DNA of 64,000 nucleotides, taken from Cryptomeria japonica (Eukaryota > Streptophyta > Pinopsida > Cupressales > Cupressaceae). The position numbers and the translations under genes are program-made. Of the stretch, positions 32,100-45,185 are shown in pieces. A model generated the notes under the pieces. That model was not told where the DNA came from and did no database searches. It saw only the letters and a list, made by a program, of their open reading frames with translations. Location of the stretch: NCBI RefSeq assembly GCF_030272615.1, contig NC_081406.1:259087386-259151385 (forward strand), in the 5' to 3' direction. The stretch's first letter is position 1. Each line of letters opens with the position of its first letter.

Positions 32100-33840
32100 A
32101 TGGCTCATACCCGATCACAGTCAAGGCAATGAGAAATAGAAATTGAAGAAGAAGAGGAGGAAAATATCAACAAATTTCAAGAAGCACTTGGAGGAAATGC
32201 GAATGACGAAAACCCAAGTACTCCTACTCCTGCAACAATAGAAAGGGCTCAACACAAGCCTCTCTTTAACAGACTTTTTGACGAAATACTCAGGAGCAAT
32301 GCGGATGCTCACTTTTTAAAGCTTGCTCAAGAAGGATCCCAACTCCACTCTGACTTTGATCTTGCACAACTAAGACAAGCATCAGAATGACAAAGTCGCC
32401 ATGAGGAAGAAAGAGGTAGAGATCACATCAGATATAACATTCCTCGAGGTAACCCACCTCTGCCTCCTCCAAATGACATAGAGATATTGCGGCAACAAGT
32501 TGAAAATCTTGCCCAACAACTTTGCAGTGGCGTAAAGACTAATCAATTTTCACTCAATGACATTTGTCCCTATCCCTTTGATAGGAATATTTATATGCCA
32601 CCTTTTCCATGAGGGTTCGAAATAGCCAAGTTCAAAAAGTATAGAGGAAAAGGAGATCCTCGCGATCATGTCAAAGAATTCCACTCATCTTGCCTCGAAG
32701 TGGCATATGAAGATACGTACCTCATGTGCCTTTTTCCCCAAAGCTTGGGAGGAACAACCACATCATAGTTTTCCTGACTACGAGGTGGCATTAGGACATT
32801 TGAAGAGCTAGTTCAGAATTTCTTGGCACATTACTCTCATAACATTGAACGTGATATCACCATGGTTGATCTATGTAACACTAAACAAAAACCAGGTGAA
32901 CTATTCTCAATCTTCCTACAACGATGGCATCAAATGTCTAGCAGACGTTCTCTTGAGTTACCTAAACAAGAACTAGTGGAAATATTTATTTCCAACTTAA
33001 ACGAAGAAATGGAGTTTCACCTGGACGTCAAAGACACAAATTCTTTCAATGACATGATCACCAAAAGCTTAAAATGTGAGCGAGCTCTCATCAAGAAAGG
33101 ACTTATCAAAATCTATAATGAGCCAAAGGATGGTCCTCACCCACGCTTCAATAGTGACAAACCAAGCTTCTGGAACAAAAACAAAAATGTTGTCAACAAC
33201 GGGGTTGTGGATGCAAGAACTATCAAAAGTGCACAACCTGTAGTTCGATTTGCAGGACAGAATCCCCCACCTCAGACTAACACAGTTGCTCCTCCAAATC
33301 AAGGCTGCATTACATCTCACGATGAACCCAGACTGTGTCAACAAAAACAAAAGCGAACATACACTCCCTTAAGGGAACCCATCGAAACAGTATTGCGTCA
33401 ACTAGTTTCTCAAAATCTAGTAACCCTACCCAAAACATCAAACTACGAACCACAAGTCAAACCTGCATGGTGGAGAGATACTGAACATTGTGACTTCCAT
33501 CAAGGAAGAGGACATAAGACAAGCAATTCTCATAGATTGAAAGATCTTATTCAGGATCTTATTGACTGAGGTGAAATCGAAATCGAAGGACATGACCCAA
33601 AGACAACAACCAATGATCATCTTATGTTTAAAAATCCACTTCCATCACAAGATCAATGGGGTCCTTCTACTTCCGGGAGAAACACAGATACCACCAATTA
33701 TACGCAAGCCTCATATAATTATACTGTGAATCACCTATACGATACCAGTGAACAGATTGCAACTATAACCATAAAAAATCCCAGCTCCACTTGCAATGTT
33801 GTTACACGCCGCAGCAAAATTACCATAAAAGCGGCTCCAT
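32100..33840 (+). pseudogene. gag: Gag region of element B
   Basis: Acidic N terminus (EEEEEEN) unlike the His/Asn-rich one of A, then a conserved Gag core: FKKYRGKGDPRDH, LFPQSLGG, ITMVDLCNTKQKPGE, LQRWHQMSSRRSLELP. The knuckle-like segment CDFHQGRGHKTSNS has lost its final Cys (Ser), which would disrupt metal binding. Stops as listed for the whole frame, plus TGA at 33567. Confidence 0.85.
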
Positions 33841-33893
33841 AAGGCACCCCATCTATCCCAAAGTAGTATAACCTTGTGGAATAGTTAGACAAA

Positions 33894-35695
33894 ATGCCCG
33901 CACTGATATCTATCTTAGAGCTATTGCACCTATCTCCATCTCATAAAACCATTTTGGATCAAGCTCTCCAAGAGGCGTCAGTCCCTACAAACCTAAATAC
34001 AGATCAGTTCCAAGCCATGGTTGGAAATTTAAAGTCATCACCTTGTCTCACTTTTTCTGAAAGTGACAACTCTTCCTTCCAGCAACCTCAGAATGCTTCC
34101 CTACACATTGAAGGATTTATCAACCAGCATAGGATCAAGCAAGTCTTGATCAATAATGGAGCCGGCCTAAATATTTGTACACTGCAGTTGGTCATAGCCT
34201 TGGGATATGCAATAGAATTAGTGGATCCCTGCAAGAAGATCACAATCAAAGCCTATGACGATGCAGAGCATTCATCCAAAGGGGCTATGGTACTACCAAT
34301 CTGAGTGGGCCTTGTGGTGAAACACATCATCTGTCAAGTTCTGGACCTTCCTCTACCATAAAATCTATTGTTAGGAAGACCTTGGATACACGCCATGTAA
34401 GTTGTTCCATCCACCTAACATCAGTGTATCAAGTTCCCACATAATGGTGTAGAAATCACAATCTTGGGAGATGCAAATCCCTTTGTCATAATATCAGTCA
34501 TCAACCAGAGATTACCGTTCCTAACAATAGAGAAGCCATCTCCTCCACATCATACATAAGTCCAGCCTCTCTTGTCAGTTCAAACACCACTATACCCAAG
34601 CAAGAAAAGCTTAAGATGAAAATAGCAGAGGAAGGTCCTGGGGAATACAATTTGAGTCAACTCTTTTGTGTGGGACAAATGCCCACTTCTCCTAGAACAC
34701 ATGGCAAACCTCAGCAGTTACTTCAACAACCACTGATCAAGCCAGCATGTCCTTTGACACCTTTCATCTTTGGAAAGAGTCAAGAAGAAAAAACCAAAGA
34801 TGAGGACTTAGCAGAATCGATCTATAAAGATCCCATCACCACTGATATTCCGCAAGCTACACTTCCCACGGATCAGTATGGCAAAGGCCTTCTCATTATG
34901 CAAAGAATGGGTTATGATGGTCAGAGTGCTTTGGGACCTTGCAAACAAGGACGATGTGAACCACTACTGCCGGAATTAAAACCCAAGGATAATATAGGCT
35001 TAGGCTTTCAAAAGGAGATCCTTCCTAAGCTCATATTCAAAGGAAAGCCCAACAAACCACTATATCAGCCTATTGCCAAGAGGACACCTTTGATTATCAA
35101 AGCAGCATCAAACACCATTGCAACTGCCCCACTAAGGCTAAAAATCCCAACACAATCATCTACAACGCCAATCATCCCACCAAACAAACCAACAATCCCA
35201 CTAGCAGCAGCCATAACATCAATAGCACCATTAGCAGCAGCAACTGTATCAGAACCCATAGCAGTATCTATGACACCAGCAGTTCCAACAGAAGAAGTAG
35301 AGTCAACAATACCAATACTCCCCATATCGGATTCATTGATCCCCATCATCCTTCCTACAACACCGATCATTTCATCTAAAAAGGTACATCAATCGATCAC
35401 ACCTGTAGTGTTTAACTCAAAGGACATCCTAGTATGGTATAGTAGTCAGATACTGGAAAGTGACCCAGGGACCGACTCACACGAATGGGAATTTGATTCC
35501 ATCCAGCTTAATACTTTAGATGAGGAATACACATCACTACCTCCACCTTACAAAGACATCCCTGTTTACGGACAAGCACGGATAAAGACTCTTGGGTTCC
35601 TGAGCTGGAAACTTCTTCCACAGACCCTATGTCACATCCTATGCCTGATTCTGACAGGGAGAGTACCATCAATGACCTTCACCATAATGTCTTAA
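33894..35695 (+). pseudogene. Protease and G-patch-like region of element B
   Basis: HIEGFINQHRIKQVLINNGA aligns with the protease of A, but the catalytic Asp is Asn, so the protease is dead even apart from stops. A 1-base frame change near 34500 leads to a longer linker with a G-patch-like segment (YGKGLLIMQRMGYDG...IGLGFQ). After it lies a Pro/Thr/Ala-rich low-complexity insert (about 35100-35380), absent from A. Confidence 0.8.
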
Positions 35696-36261
35696 CCCTC
35701 ACTGACACATCTAACGAACTTAACCTAATTGATGAGGTAATGCCCATTATCCATCCTGAACTCATCAAATGGAACCAACCTAATCCCCCATGTCTTGATC
35801 ATTTCCAAAATGATGAGGCCATCATTGACTTTTTGGAACTACGGGATAACATACCAAGCGGTGATCACAAAGCTAGATTCGCCATAGAACTTAATAGCGC
35901 AACATACTTTGGGGCGGATGCCAAACCTTTCAGCTACAAAAATATAATAATAAAACATGGATCTTCTAGTGAAAACCACACTGTGGCACTGTTTGATCCA
36001 ACAAAAGTAAAAAGAAAGAGTGTATCCAATGGTGAAAACCTCTCTAAGGCACCGGTGGGTGAAAGGTTTGACATTCTCCCTGCTAGTACACAACAGGAAT
36101 GATCAACGATTCTCATCGAGGAAACAAAAGAATACAACGTGGGGACTCCTGAAACTCCTCACCACATACATCTGGCATCTCTTCTAACTCTAGAGGAATA
36201 GCCTAAATTTGTAGAGTTCTTTCAAAAGCATCAGATTAACTTTGCATGGTCATATGCAGAC

Positions 36262-37976
36262 ATGCCTGGGCTTGATCCTAATTTAGTCATGCATCACCTC
36301 ACCATAGCAGAAGGAGACAAACCTGTCAAGCAGAAGCTTCGTAAGATGCATCCTCAGATTGCAGTACTAATCAAAGTAGAACTCAAGAAACTCCTAGATG
36401 TTGGTTTCATTAGACCAATTGATTATGCAGATTTGATATCTAATATTGTGCCTGTCAGCAAACCAAATGGGGGCATCTGTATTTGTACTGACTTTAGAGA
36501 TCTAAATAAGGCATGTCCTAAGGATGACTTTCCCCTACCAAACATTGACATCATAGTGGACCTAACAGCAGGACATGTCATGCTTTCTCTCATGGATGGC
36601 TTTTCAGGATACAATCAAATAAAGATCACACCTGAGGATCAACATAAGACAGCCTTCACATGTCCATGGGGCACATACTACTAGAATGTAATACCTTTCG
36701 GTCTAAAGAATGCAGAAGCGACCTATCAATGAGCAATGACCACCATCTTCCATGACATGATGCATACCATAATGGAAGATTATGTTGATGACTTACTGGC
36801 AAAATCACTCACAAGAGAGGGTCATCTAGACATATTACAGAAAATCTTTGAGAGACTAGAACAATATCATGTTTGGCTCAACCCAAAGAAATGTGTCTTC
36901 GGAGTAACCTCAGGGAAGCTTCTAGGATACATTGTCTCAAGCAAAGGAATTGAAATTGATCTAGAAAAGGCCAAAGCAATCATGGACATGCCACCTCCAA
37001 AGAACATCAGTCAGCTAAGGACATTACAAGGATGACTACAATCCATCCGAAGATTCATTGCACAACTGGCAGATAAGTGTCACCCCTTTACACACCTATT
37101 ACACAAGAATATCTGATTTCAATGGGATACCAGATGCCAACAAGCATTCCAGATGCTTAAAGACTATCTCATAAATACACCATTGTTGGTCCCACCAAAT
37201 CTGAGTAGACCTCTCTTACTCTATATATCAGCAACAAATATGACATTGGGTGTACTATTGTCACAACACAATGCGGAAGGGAAAGAGTGCATTATTTACT
37301 ACATCTCTCACACACTAGTTGGCTATGAACTCAATTATACACCTATTGATGAGCTTGCCTAGCAGTAATCTTGGCAGCCACTAAACTAAGGCACTATCTG
37401 TTGACACATAAAGTATAGCTCATTGCAAAGATTGATCCACTCAAATACTTACTTAGCAAAGCAGCTTTGACAGGTTGTTTGGCCAAATGGGTGATGATTC
37501 TTAGTGAATTTGACATTGAGTATGTGGACCATAAAGCTATCAAAGGTCAAGTTATTGCAGATCAGTTGGCCGATGCACCACTCATAGGCAATCATCCTCT
37601 CATTTCCAATTTTTCAGATGAAGAGATATTCATGATCACAATAGCACAACCATGGAAACTATACTTTGATGGTTCATACACTAGGCATGGCTCAGGGGCA
37701 GGCATTTTGTTTATCACACCTCAAGGTGACAGCATCCTGAAGTCTTATAGGCTCACATTTCCATGCACCAACAATATAGTAGAGTATGAGGCCTTGATCA
37801 CAAGACTCAGGTTGGCTATACAATGGAAATTACAAGAACTACAAGTATATGGCGACTCCCAACTGGTCATTCGACAAGCAACTGATGAATATAAGACAAA
37901 GGATGACAAACTCATGTCGTACAAACAAATGGTGGACAAATTAAAGGCATCATTTACTACTATCACCTTTGAGTAG
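36262..37976 (+). pseudogene. RT and both RNase H domains of element B
   Basis: RT: CTDFRDLNKACPKDDFPLPN, MDGFSGYNQIKITPED, YVDDLLAKS. TAG 36682 falls where A has Trp (FCWNV). First RNase H: LLLYISATNMTLGVLLSQ. A frame change occurs near 37350. Second RNase H: LYFDGSYTRHGSGAGI, NNIVEYEAL (the catalytic Glu kept), YGDSQLVIRQ. TAG 37974 is at the same codon as TAG 10365 of element A. Confidence 0.88.
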
Positions 37977-39402
37977 ATACCAAGAGATCAGAATTGAGCT
38001 GCTAATGCTATGGCTACTATTGCATCTGTCCTAGATCTTCCACAGAATTCAACACGCTACGAGTTCTTGGTAGAATAGCTTTGGATCCCCGCTTATGATA
38101 TCCCCGAATCCAAGATAATATGTCACCTTGTTGGTTCTGAATCCCCATGGTATGGTGAGTTCTACACCTACCTCCACGATCACACACTTCCTCCTAACCA
38201 ATCGAATAACCAACGTAAAACCTTCATTTTCCAAACTGCTCAATATACCATTATTGCCGAAACCCTATACCGACGCAGTCTTGATGGTACTCTCCTTCGA
38301 TGTCTAGAACAAGATAAGATAACAAAGGCCTTGGAAGAGGTACATGAAGGAATTTGTGGAACTCATGCAAGCGGTCCATCACTAGCCAAGAAACTCCTGT
38401 GCACTGGATACTATTGGCCATCTATGGAAAAAGACATACTACTTTATCAGAAAGTGCAAGAAATGCCAAGTTCATGGTGACCTGATACATGCACCAGCAC
38501 AAGATTTGCAACCAATCACAACACCATGACCTTTTTTTCAATGGGGCCTTGACCTTGTGGGTAAAATCCATCCATCTTCATCCAACGGCCACAAATTCAT
38601 TATTACCGCCATTGAATATTTCACAAAGTGGATCGAAGTTGTTCCACTTACCCAAGTTACCGGCAAGTAGATCGCATCATTCATCCTCAATTACATCATC
38701 TGTCGGTATGGTGTACCCATGTCCATCATCACAGATAACGGTCTTCCTTTCAAAAATCAAGATGTCCATGAACTCTATGAGAAATTTCACATCCAACACC
38801 TCTTTTCCACTCCCTATTACCCACAAGGCAATGGTCAGGCTGAAGCATCAAACAAGAACATATTGAGGAGCCTAAAGAAGATAGTCAATGAAGTCGATCA
38901 TGATTGGCAGGTTCAATTGAATCCAGCACTATGGACATATCGAACTAGCATTTGAACCCCTACAGGCGCAACTCCCTACTCATTGGTCTATGGTACAAAA
39001 GCTATTTTACCTATTGAGGTCGAGATACCATCACTATGGGTTTCCTTACACAATCTCATAGATGATGAAGCATACAGAGTATCTCGTCTTCAGGACTTAG
39101 AGATACTTGATGAGAAGCGACAAGCTGCATACAATCACCTCAAGGCCTACCAATAGCACATGAGCAGAAGCTATAATCATTGAGTTAGACCTTGTACATT
39201 CGAGGCAAGTGATCTTGTTCTTCGAGAAAATCCTCGTAACCAACCCAACCGAGAACATCAAGGAAAGTTTGAATCAAATTGGCTGGGTCCATATATTATC
39301 ACTGCTGTATTTGGGTCCGGGGCATATTAGTTGTCTACTTCAGAAGGAGAACCGCTAGCAGATCCGATCAATAGCATGCACCTCAAATGGTTTTATACAT
39401 AA
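37977..39402 (+). pseudogene. Integrase of element B
   Basis: HHCC region (EVHEGICGTHASGP, with a frame break near the Cys pair at about 38430), core Asp in FQWGLDLVGK, ITDNGLPFKNQDVHEL and GQAEASNKNI, and the C-terminal NWLGPYIITAVFGS to FYT. Stops at the equivalents of GKQ (38668), SVR (38954), and others. No chromodomain. Confidence 0.86.
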
Positions 39403-42039
39403 GTTGCACAAAGCATCGGGCTCTCCTACATACTGGCTAAAATACCAAAAACATCCAGATAAAGGTCCTGAAGAAAAATACAAAAAACATCAAAATAGTA
39501 AAGAAAAATCATGCATCCAAACAATGAACAACCACTCCGGTGGCACCTTGGGTAAGTACAATGGTGAAAACCTGGCAAACAGGTGCCACTTGTAAAGGCT
39601 ATGGCTCCATTCTCTTTCAAACTTGTTGCGATCACATTCACTACATACACACATCCATCTGTTTAAACCATGACTTGTTATTTATCTACAATCGAGAAAG
39701 TACTTCATGTGTTCAGCATCCCGCTTTTTCATAATCATGTTTAAACTGGGGGCAATGCCCTTAATCTAGTTGGATGGAAGTGGATTATACATTATTCTTA
39801 TGATTTGTTGGGTTCTTCATTCAAAACTATCTCGCAAAATCCAAAAACATTGGAAAACAATCATCAAAAATACCAAAAACATTCCAAAATCATCTCACAA
39901 AATCCAAAAACATTCAAAATGTCTCACAAAATCCAAAAACATCAGAAAACATCAAAAATCAAATAGAAAAACATGTCAGGCACATTGTACATACTCATCC
40001 ACGCAGATACCAAACAAGCATTGAAAAATACTCGCACGATAATCACTTCTCAAAATCAACCAAACAATCAACATCAACACTCAAATTTTCTTCAACAAGG
40101 ATGCATCCTTCCTTACCAAAACAAAGACAAAATGACATTTTCTTTGACAAGAAAATTATGTTTAAGCTACCAAATACTTGGTTGATTTATGGGTTATTCA
40201 TATCAATTCTTATAGCATTGTTTGTGTATCTTCTGCAGATCATTTTGATGAAGTTTTGGGGCATGTACTAATGGTGTCTACGTGGGAAGTTCACTAAGCT
40301 ACTTGATTTTATGCAAAAAGCAGTCATAGATCACTACGGCTTGCTGACTACAACATATACCTCGACCATATGAGCATGAACCATTACCAAGGATGCATAT
40401 TCTTTATTCTTTATGTACATGCTATTTGCTTACAAGAACAATGCTCCTTCTTTGGTTCCTCCTCATCCAATTTGGATAAAGGTTTTTGTCTCTTATTAAG
40501 ATATGAACTTGTCTCAGGATATGATCAGCCAAAGATCAAGGAGGACAATCCAAGTCATGCATGAACGGAGATGATCCTTGTCTATTCTGCAAGCAATACT
40601 CTGGTCAACTTGATCAATTATATCATGTTGCTTGTATTAACTTGCTATATCAAAATCCATGTAAGGAATACTCAGGTCATCTTGAATCATTATGTCAAGT
40701 TGCTTGTATTTTCTTACAACATTTTAAAGCTCAATGATGAAAAATAAAGCACAATGGATCGTCATTTCATCTCATCTATTTATATTGCGTTTCGTTGCAT
40801 AACATCCATCCATTTACTCATTTATTTTCATAATTTTGCATGAAAGTGTGAACAAAAGTTAAAATGAGTAGTTCTGCGACAATTGAGCTTGTTTTTGGAC
40901 ACAATCATGACCGAGTATTCTGATACATCATCAATGCATCATGCAAAGTCTAAAACACCTTGCATTCATCCATCATGATCACATCATCATCATTACATTT
41001 AGTTGCATTTTGCATCAAGAATATTTCATATCATTTTAGTTGTTTAAAATGCATATAGTTCATTATCATTTATTAACATTTATATCATCTCATCATTGCA
41101 TAATGTTTAGATTCATTCATATAAACCAATTGGCCTTGATTGTATTAGCCATTTACTCTATATTCATTTAGTGTCAGTTATCAATTATCATTTTATCATC
41201 CTTTATTATCCTTTATCATTTACCATTGCATACATTCATTTATCTATTCATTTAGTTAAAAAGTGCATTGATTCATCCATTATTAGTGTCTTTTTATACT
41301 CATCTTAGGATTCATTTAAATTGCATTCATTATCCCTTTTTAATTGCATTAAGGTGTAGTTATTAACCATAAGTTGCATTATCATCACATTATCATTTTA
41401 CTTCATCATATTTAGACATTTATAATCATAAAACCATTTGTCTCAATCATTGGTTCATACCATTTTATATATACATCATAAACATATGCATTCATTTAGA
41501 AATCATCATATAAACATTTGTACTTTACATTTGTTCATCCATCTTACATTCATCTAAAAACCATCCAGATGCATTTACATAAATAAATCATTCATTCATT
41601 ACATTAACATCATTGCATATCATTATCCCATCATTATATCGATATGAAGCACAAGATCTTGTCTATATCATCATAAGCATACATCATCATCATGACATTA
41701 CATACATAAAAGCATTACACCAAACAAATCATACACACACATATAAACCTGCATTCATGTGTTAGTATCCAATATCATAAATCATCATAAAACATGCATA
41801 TAGGAATCATCTCATAAATGCATACATATACACGTATCCATCTAAGCATAAACTCATAAACTCATCATCCTGCATAACATCCATACATATCAAAATGCAT
41901 ATCATCAAAATATGGGATCTCCTCATATATATCATCTCATGTATTAGAGTACAATGAAGTCTACAAAAACGACTACCAAGAGCCATCCAAGACATAGTCC
42001 AAAATGATCATATAAATATATGCATGCAAAAATGCTCTC
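39403..42039 (+). other. Post-pol noncoding region of element B
   Basis: Holds the hairpin modules at 39531-39587, then aaaatccaaaaacat direct repeats (39835-39950), gaagttttggggcatg at 40251 as in element D, and a long cattcatttatcat-rich AT tract (40760-41960). No gene is supported. It separates the convergent sense pol and antisense PMD transcripts. Confidence 0.55.
39531..39587 (+). ncRNA. Hairpin modules of element B (UCCG loop and GGTGAAAACC module)
   Basis: ACCAC-TCCG-GTGG then CACC at 39531-39547, and GGTGAAAACCTGGCAAACAG plus GTGCC at 39563-39587. Both correspond to modules of element A (11937 and 11855), in reversed order, about 130 bases after the pol stop. Confidence 0.6.
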
Positions 42040-44034
42040 TCAGATGCCACTCTGACCAGATGCTGCACCACCATCACCACCTACTCCCCCACTAGTCCTT
42101 GCACCATCCAATCTATCTCTCCGTGGAGGCCCCATCAAACCCCCACTAGCTCCTGCACCACCTAACACCTCTCTCCATCATGGACCCACCACACCCCCAC
42201 TACTCTGCATCCTCTGAGACTGCTCTGACCTAGTCTGTCGCATCTGTGTATAGCTCAGTGCTTGCTGACTAGCTGGCACCACCTGCTCATATAATCCCCA
42301 CCAATACTCAATCTCCACCTGTGCCTGTCAAAACTGTCTCATCACCTCCCCAGTAGGACCCTGTGCTCCTACTCCAACCCGGACTCTCTCCTGTAGCTCC
42401 GCTAATCTCTCCACTGCACTAACCCTCTCCCACAGCACTACAATCAGCTCCAACTCTCGTGCAAATAGCTGCACATCTCTCGCTGCAACCTCTGCCTCCA
42501 GATCCTCCACCTGTGTCTAAGCTATTGTCAATCGAGTATGCAAATGTGCTAGCATATGCTCCCGAGGATCACCACCCCCTGTCGCTCCCTCCCTCATCTC
42601 TATAGGTGCCTCTCCAATGGCTCCCTCCCCTCTATCCATCAGTATCTCCCTTTCCATACCTCGGCCACCTAATCTAACTCCTCCCGGCACCAACGGTCCT
42701 TGTGATATCCGCAGTGGCAATCTGCCTCTCCCTCTTCGCTGGACCCAACCACCTAAGCCACCTACTCTGCCACCTCTATCATCTCCTCCTCCTCCTCCTC
42801 TGTCACCACCATCCCCCCTCCCTCATCAACCTATCATCGATCCTTGACCTCCTCCCCTCCTCCATCTCCATCCCCTCTCCTCCTCAAAATATGGAATAGG
42901 CTCTGTTGGATCTGATATTTGTAGAATCGAATGAGCCGCCATATACTGCGTATACTCCTCTGATACCTCTGCATCTACCACCCTTAGCCATATATCCCAT
43001 GGCCTTGCCTGAAGCATCCAGAACTCTGCCAATGCCTGATCATAAGGAAATACTAGCCCCCATGCATATCTCTCTCGGACCACTCTAGCATACTCTCCTG
43101 ATCCCCTTGGCAATCTCTGTTGCCACCCAAATTGTCTCATCCCCTGGCCCGGCACCTATCTCTCTACATCATACCATGTCCACGCAATGAGGAATCGGGT
43201 CATGAATACATATGGCATCATCTTTGCATCATCCTTCCAGGGCTTGCACTCAATGTAGGGTCTCCAAATCACTGCATCCATGTCATCTAACGCCCACCGC
43301 CACCACTCTAACTTCCCTAGGTGGGGCTGACTCATCATGTCGCTGTACATGAACATATAGGGTTGATCAACTGTCCGAAATCTCAGACTCACTGGTTGCA
43401 TCACTGGTAAGTGCTCCCACGCCCAAATGTGCAGCAACATCACTCCCACTGCCAAGGAGCCTCTCCCGCGGTACGCTACCTTATGCAGCTCCTGATACAT
43501 GTGCGCTAACACGCACGGTCCCGGGGCAAATCAGGTCCCCTCTGTCATCATCAACTCTATAACCTGTCCCCACCCAACGGCCAGATCATGCGATCGCCTA
43601 TCAGAACATAGTTGCCCTCCCACGATCCCAGACAAAATTACTGGCAATGGCTCATACAAAGCCACAATATCCTCCCAGGCTATGGAGCCATCATCAATGT
43701 ACACGTCCTCATCGAAGAATCTCTGTACCGCTAGAGTCCCCCATGATCTATCATAAGTAACCAGCTCACCTCGAATGGGAATATGCAGGATGTGCCACAC
43801 ATCCTCCAGTGTCACCGTCATCTCCCCCTGCGCTAAGTGAAACGTGCAGGTCTCATTGTACCAGCACTCTGCCAACGTTGTGATCAAATCATGATTCATC
43901 TGAATCACGGGCATATGCATCACATCATACAGCCCAGTCGCTGCAATACAATCAATCTTGGCCTTTGTCAGTCGATCTCGTAACCCCTATGTAGTCGGAT
44001 GTCTCTCACACAACTGTAAGATGCGTAGATCCTT
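42040..44034 (-). pseudogene. Antisense PMD gene of element B, exon 2
   Basis: Single frame from acceptor gtgtgcag (AG at 44036-44035) to TGA at 42040, about 665 codons with stops (for example 43531, 43156, 42826, 42517, 42328). PMD core LAECWYNETCTFHLAQGEM, VTLEDVWHILHIPIRGELV and WRWALDDMDAVIWRPY matches element A. Gly/Arg-rich linker, coiled coil (LEAEVAARDVQLFARELEL near 42480-42370) and a Gly-rich tail follow. GC-rich relative to its surroundings. Confidence 0.8.
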
Positions 44035-44697
44035 CTGCACACGGGCATCAATCAATCATCATCAGTTGTTTTGTTTTCAAACTTTCTTAAGTTTAAACCT
44101 AGACTATCAACAGATACTTTGATCAAGTATCATCGGGTCTCAATAGGTAAGCAATCATGGCACACCTAGACTTCAACAGGCATTTATCCTAATGACCTAA
44201 GTCTCATCAGGGCTGCTATGGTTCAAAACAACTCTCACTTCACATCCCTATTCATCCATCATTAGCATTGAGAGATTTTTTCACACAAACTGGGGCATCT
44301 ATTTTCCTAAACAAAAGCACTATTTTGCAAACAATAGCGCTACTTTCTACACAATAGAACTAAACCCCTAACAAAAGCGCTTAATCAACCCTACAAAAGC
44401 GCTCAAATCACAAAAGCGCGACAACAGCTACGCAATAGCGCTACTTCACATCAAAAGCGCTCAATTGACTCCTCAATAGTGCTACAAAAACAATAGCGCT
44501 AAAAAATGCATACAATAGCGCTCATCTTTTCAAAAGCACTCACACAACAGCACAATAGCGCCATTGTGGCACAAAAGCGCTAATTAATTGGACAACAGTG
44601 CCAAAACATAGTTTCAACGCTATTGTCCTAACTCAACTTGGAGTCAGCAAAAAACATGTCAAAAATGTGTAAAATTCAAAATTTTAAATTTGCGTAC
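44035..44697 (-). other. Intron of the antisense PMD gene, element B
   Basis: Minus-strand donor ACG|gtacgc at 44697 and acceptor gcag at 44035. Phase 0, 663 nt. It contains the reverse-complement motif array (44311-44628), parallel to element A. Confidence 0.72.
44311..44628 (-). repeat. 3' motif array (reverse complement of AGCGCTATTG/AGCGCTTTTG), element B
   Basis: On the + strand about 16 copies of caatagcgct, caaaagcgct and variants (caaaagcac, caatagtgct). They read as the leader motif on the antisense transcript. Confidence 0.85.
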
Positions 44698-44772
44698 CGT
44701 TGGTTCGTAGTCCTCTGGCTGTTGGAATTGACGGACTTGCTCAAAACGGTGCTCTGCTACTGGTACCGGCAT
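44698..44772 (-). pseudogene. Antisense PMD gene of element B, exon 1 (25 codons)
   Basis: ATG at 44772; product MPVPVAEHRFEQVRQFQQ and onward to the donor, phase 0. Shares HRFxxVxxFQxP and a Glu-Pro near the junction with the element A exon. It is intact here although exon 2 has stops. Confidence 0.7.
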
Positions 44773-45185
44773 CCTAACTGTTGCTCGCTCCTCCAAAATG
44801 TCACTATCAGAGCTCTGAATTCACTATGGTCGCGGTAACAAAAGACCCTGTTTTCACCCCTTTCTCCCCATATAAACCTTTCGCCATAACCGTAACTTTC
44901 CCCTGCTCACCGTCGTGGTCCCCGTGAACTTCCCGAGCCTCCCATTTCTTCAATTTATCTTCGATTTCTCTCATTCTTCACCCGTATTGCTACATTCTTC
45001 TCTTCTATCACCCTGCCAATTTTCATTCTTTTTCGAGAGATCGCTCCATTTTTTAAAAAAAATTGGCCCATCTCTCGAGGTGGCATACCACCCATTAAAA
45101 TAACATTTTATGGGGCATTTCTTCACACCTATTTTTCTTTCTTTGAAACGATGAGATAAACCGCACCATCTCAAAGAGGGGCAAA
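44773..45185 (+). other. Upstream of the antisense gene; stem and PPT of element B
   Basis: TTTGA and GATG (45142-45153) can pair with CATCTCAAA (45167-45175) as a 9-bp stem with a 3-base bulge. The PPT aaagaggggcaaa (45173-45185) abuts LTR B2. The sequence differs from A but the stem is kept. The left part probably holds the antisense promoter; tttctccccatataaacc near 44862 gives a + strand TATA-like run only. Confidence 0.6.

Larger units (their letters stand above)
32100..39402 (+). pseudogene. gag-pol: gag-pol of element B, with multiple stops and frameshifts
   Basis: Colinear with element A gag-pol from ATG 32100 (MAHTRS) to TAA 39400. Five stops lie in the first 700 bases (32130, 32388, 32610, 32766, 32775). 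Frame changes fall near 34500, 35600, 37350 and 38430. Recognisable parts: Gag (32640-33570, with a CDFHQGRGHKTSN knuckle remnant), protease (LINNGAGLN near 34147), G-patch-like YGKGLLIMQRMGYDG (34879), RT (YVDD near 36781), RNase H, second RNase H (LYFDGSYTRHGSGAGI), integrase (ITDNGLPF, GQAEASNK). Clearly non-functional. Confidence 0.92.
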
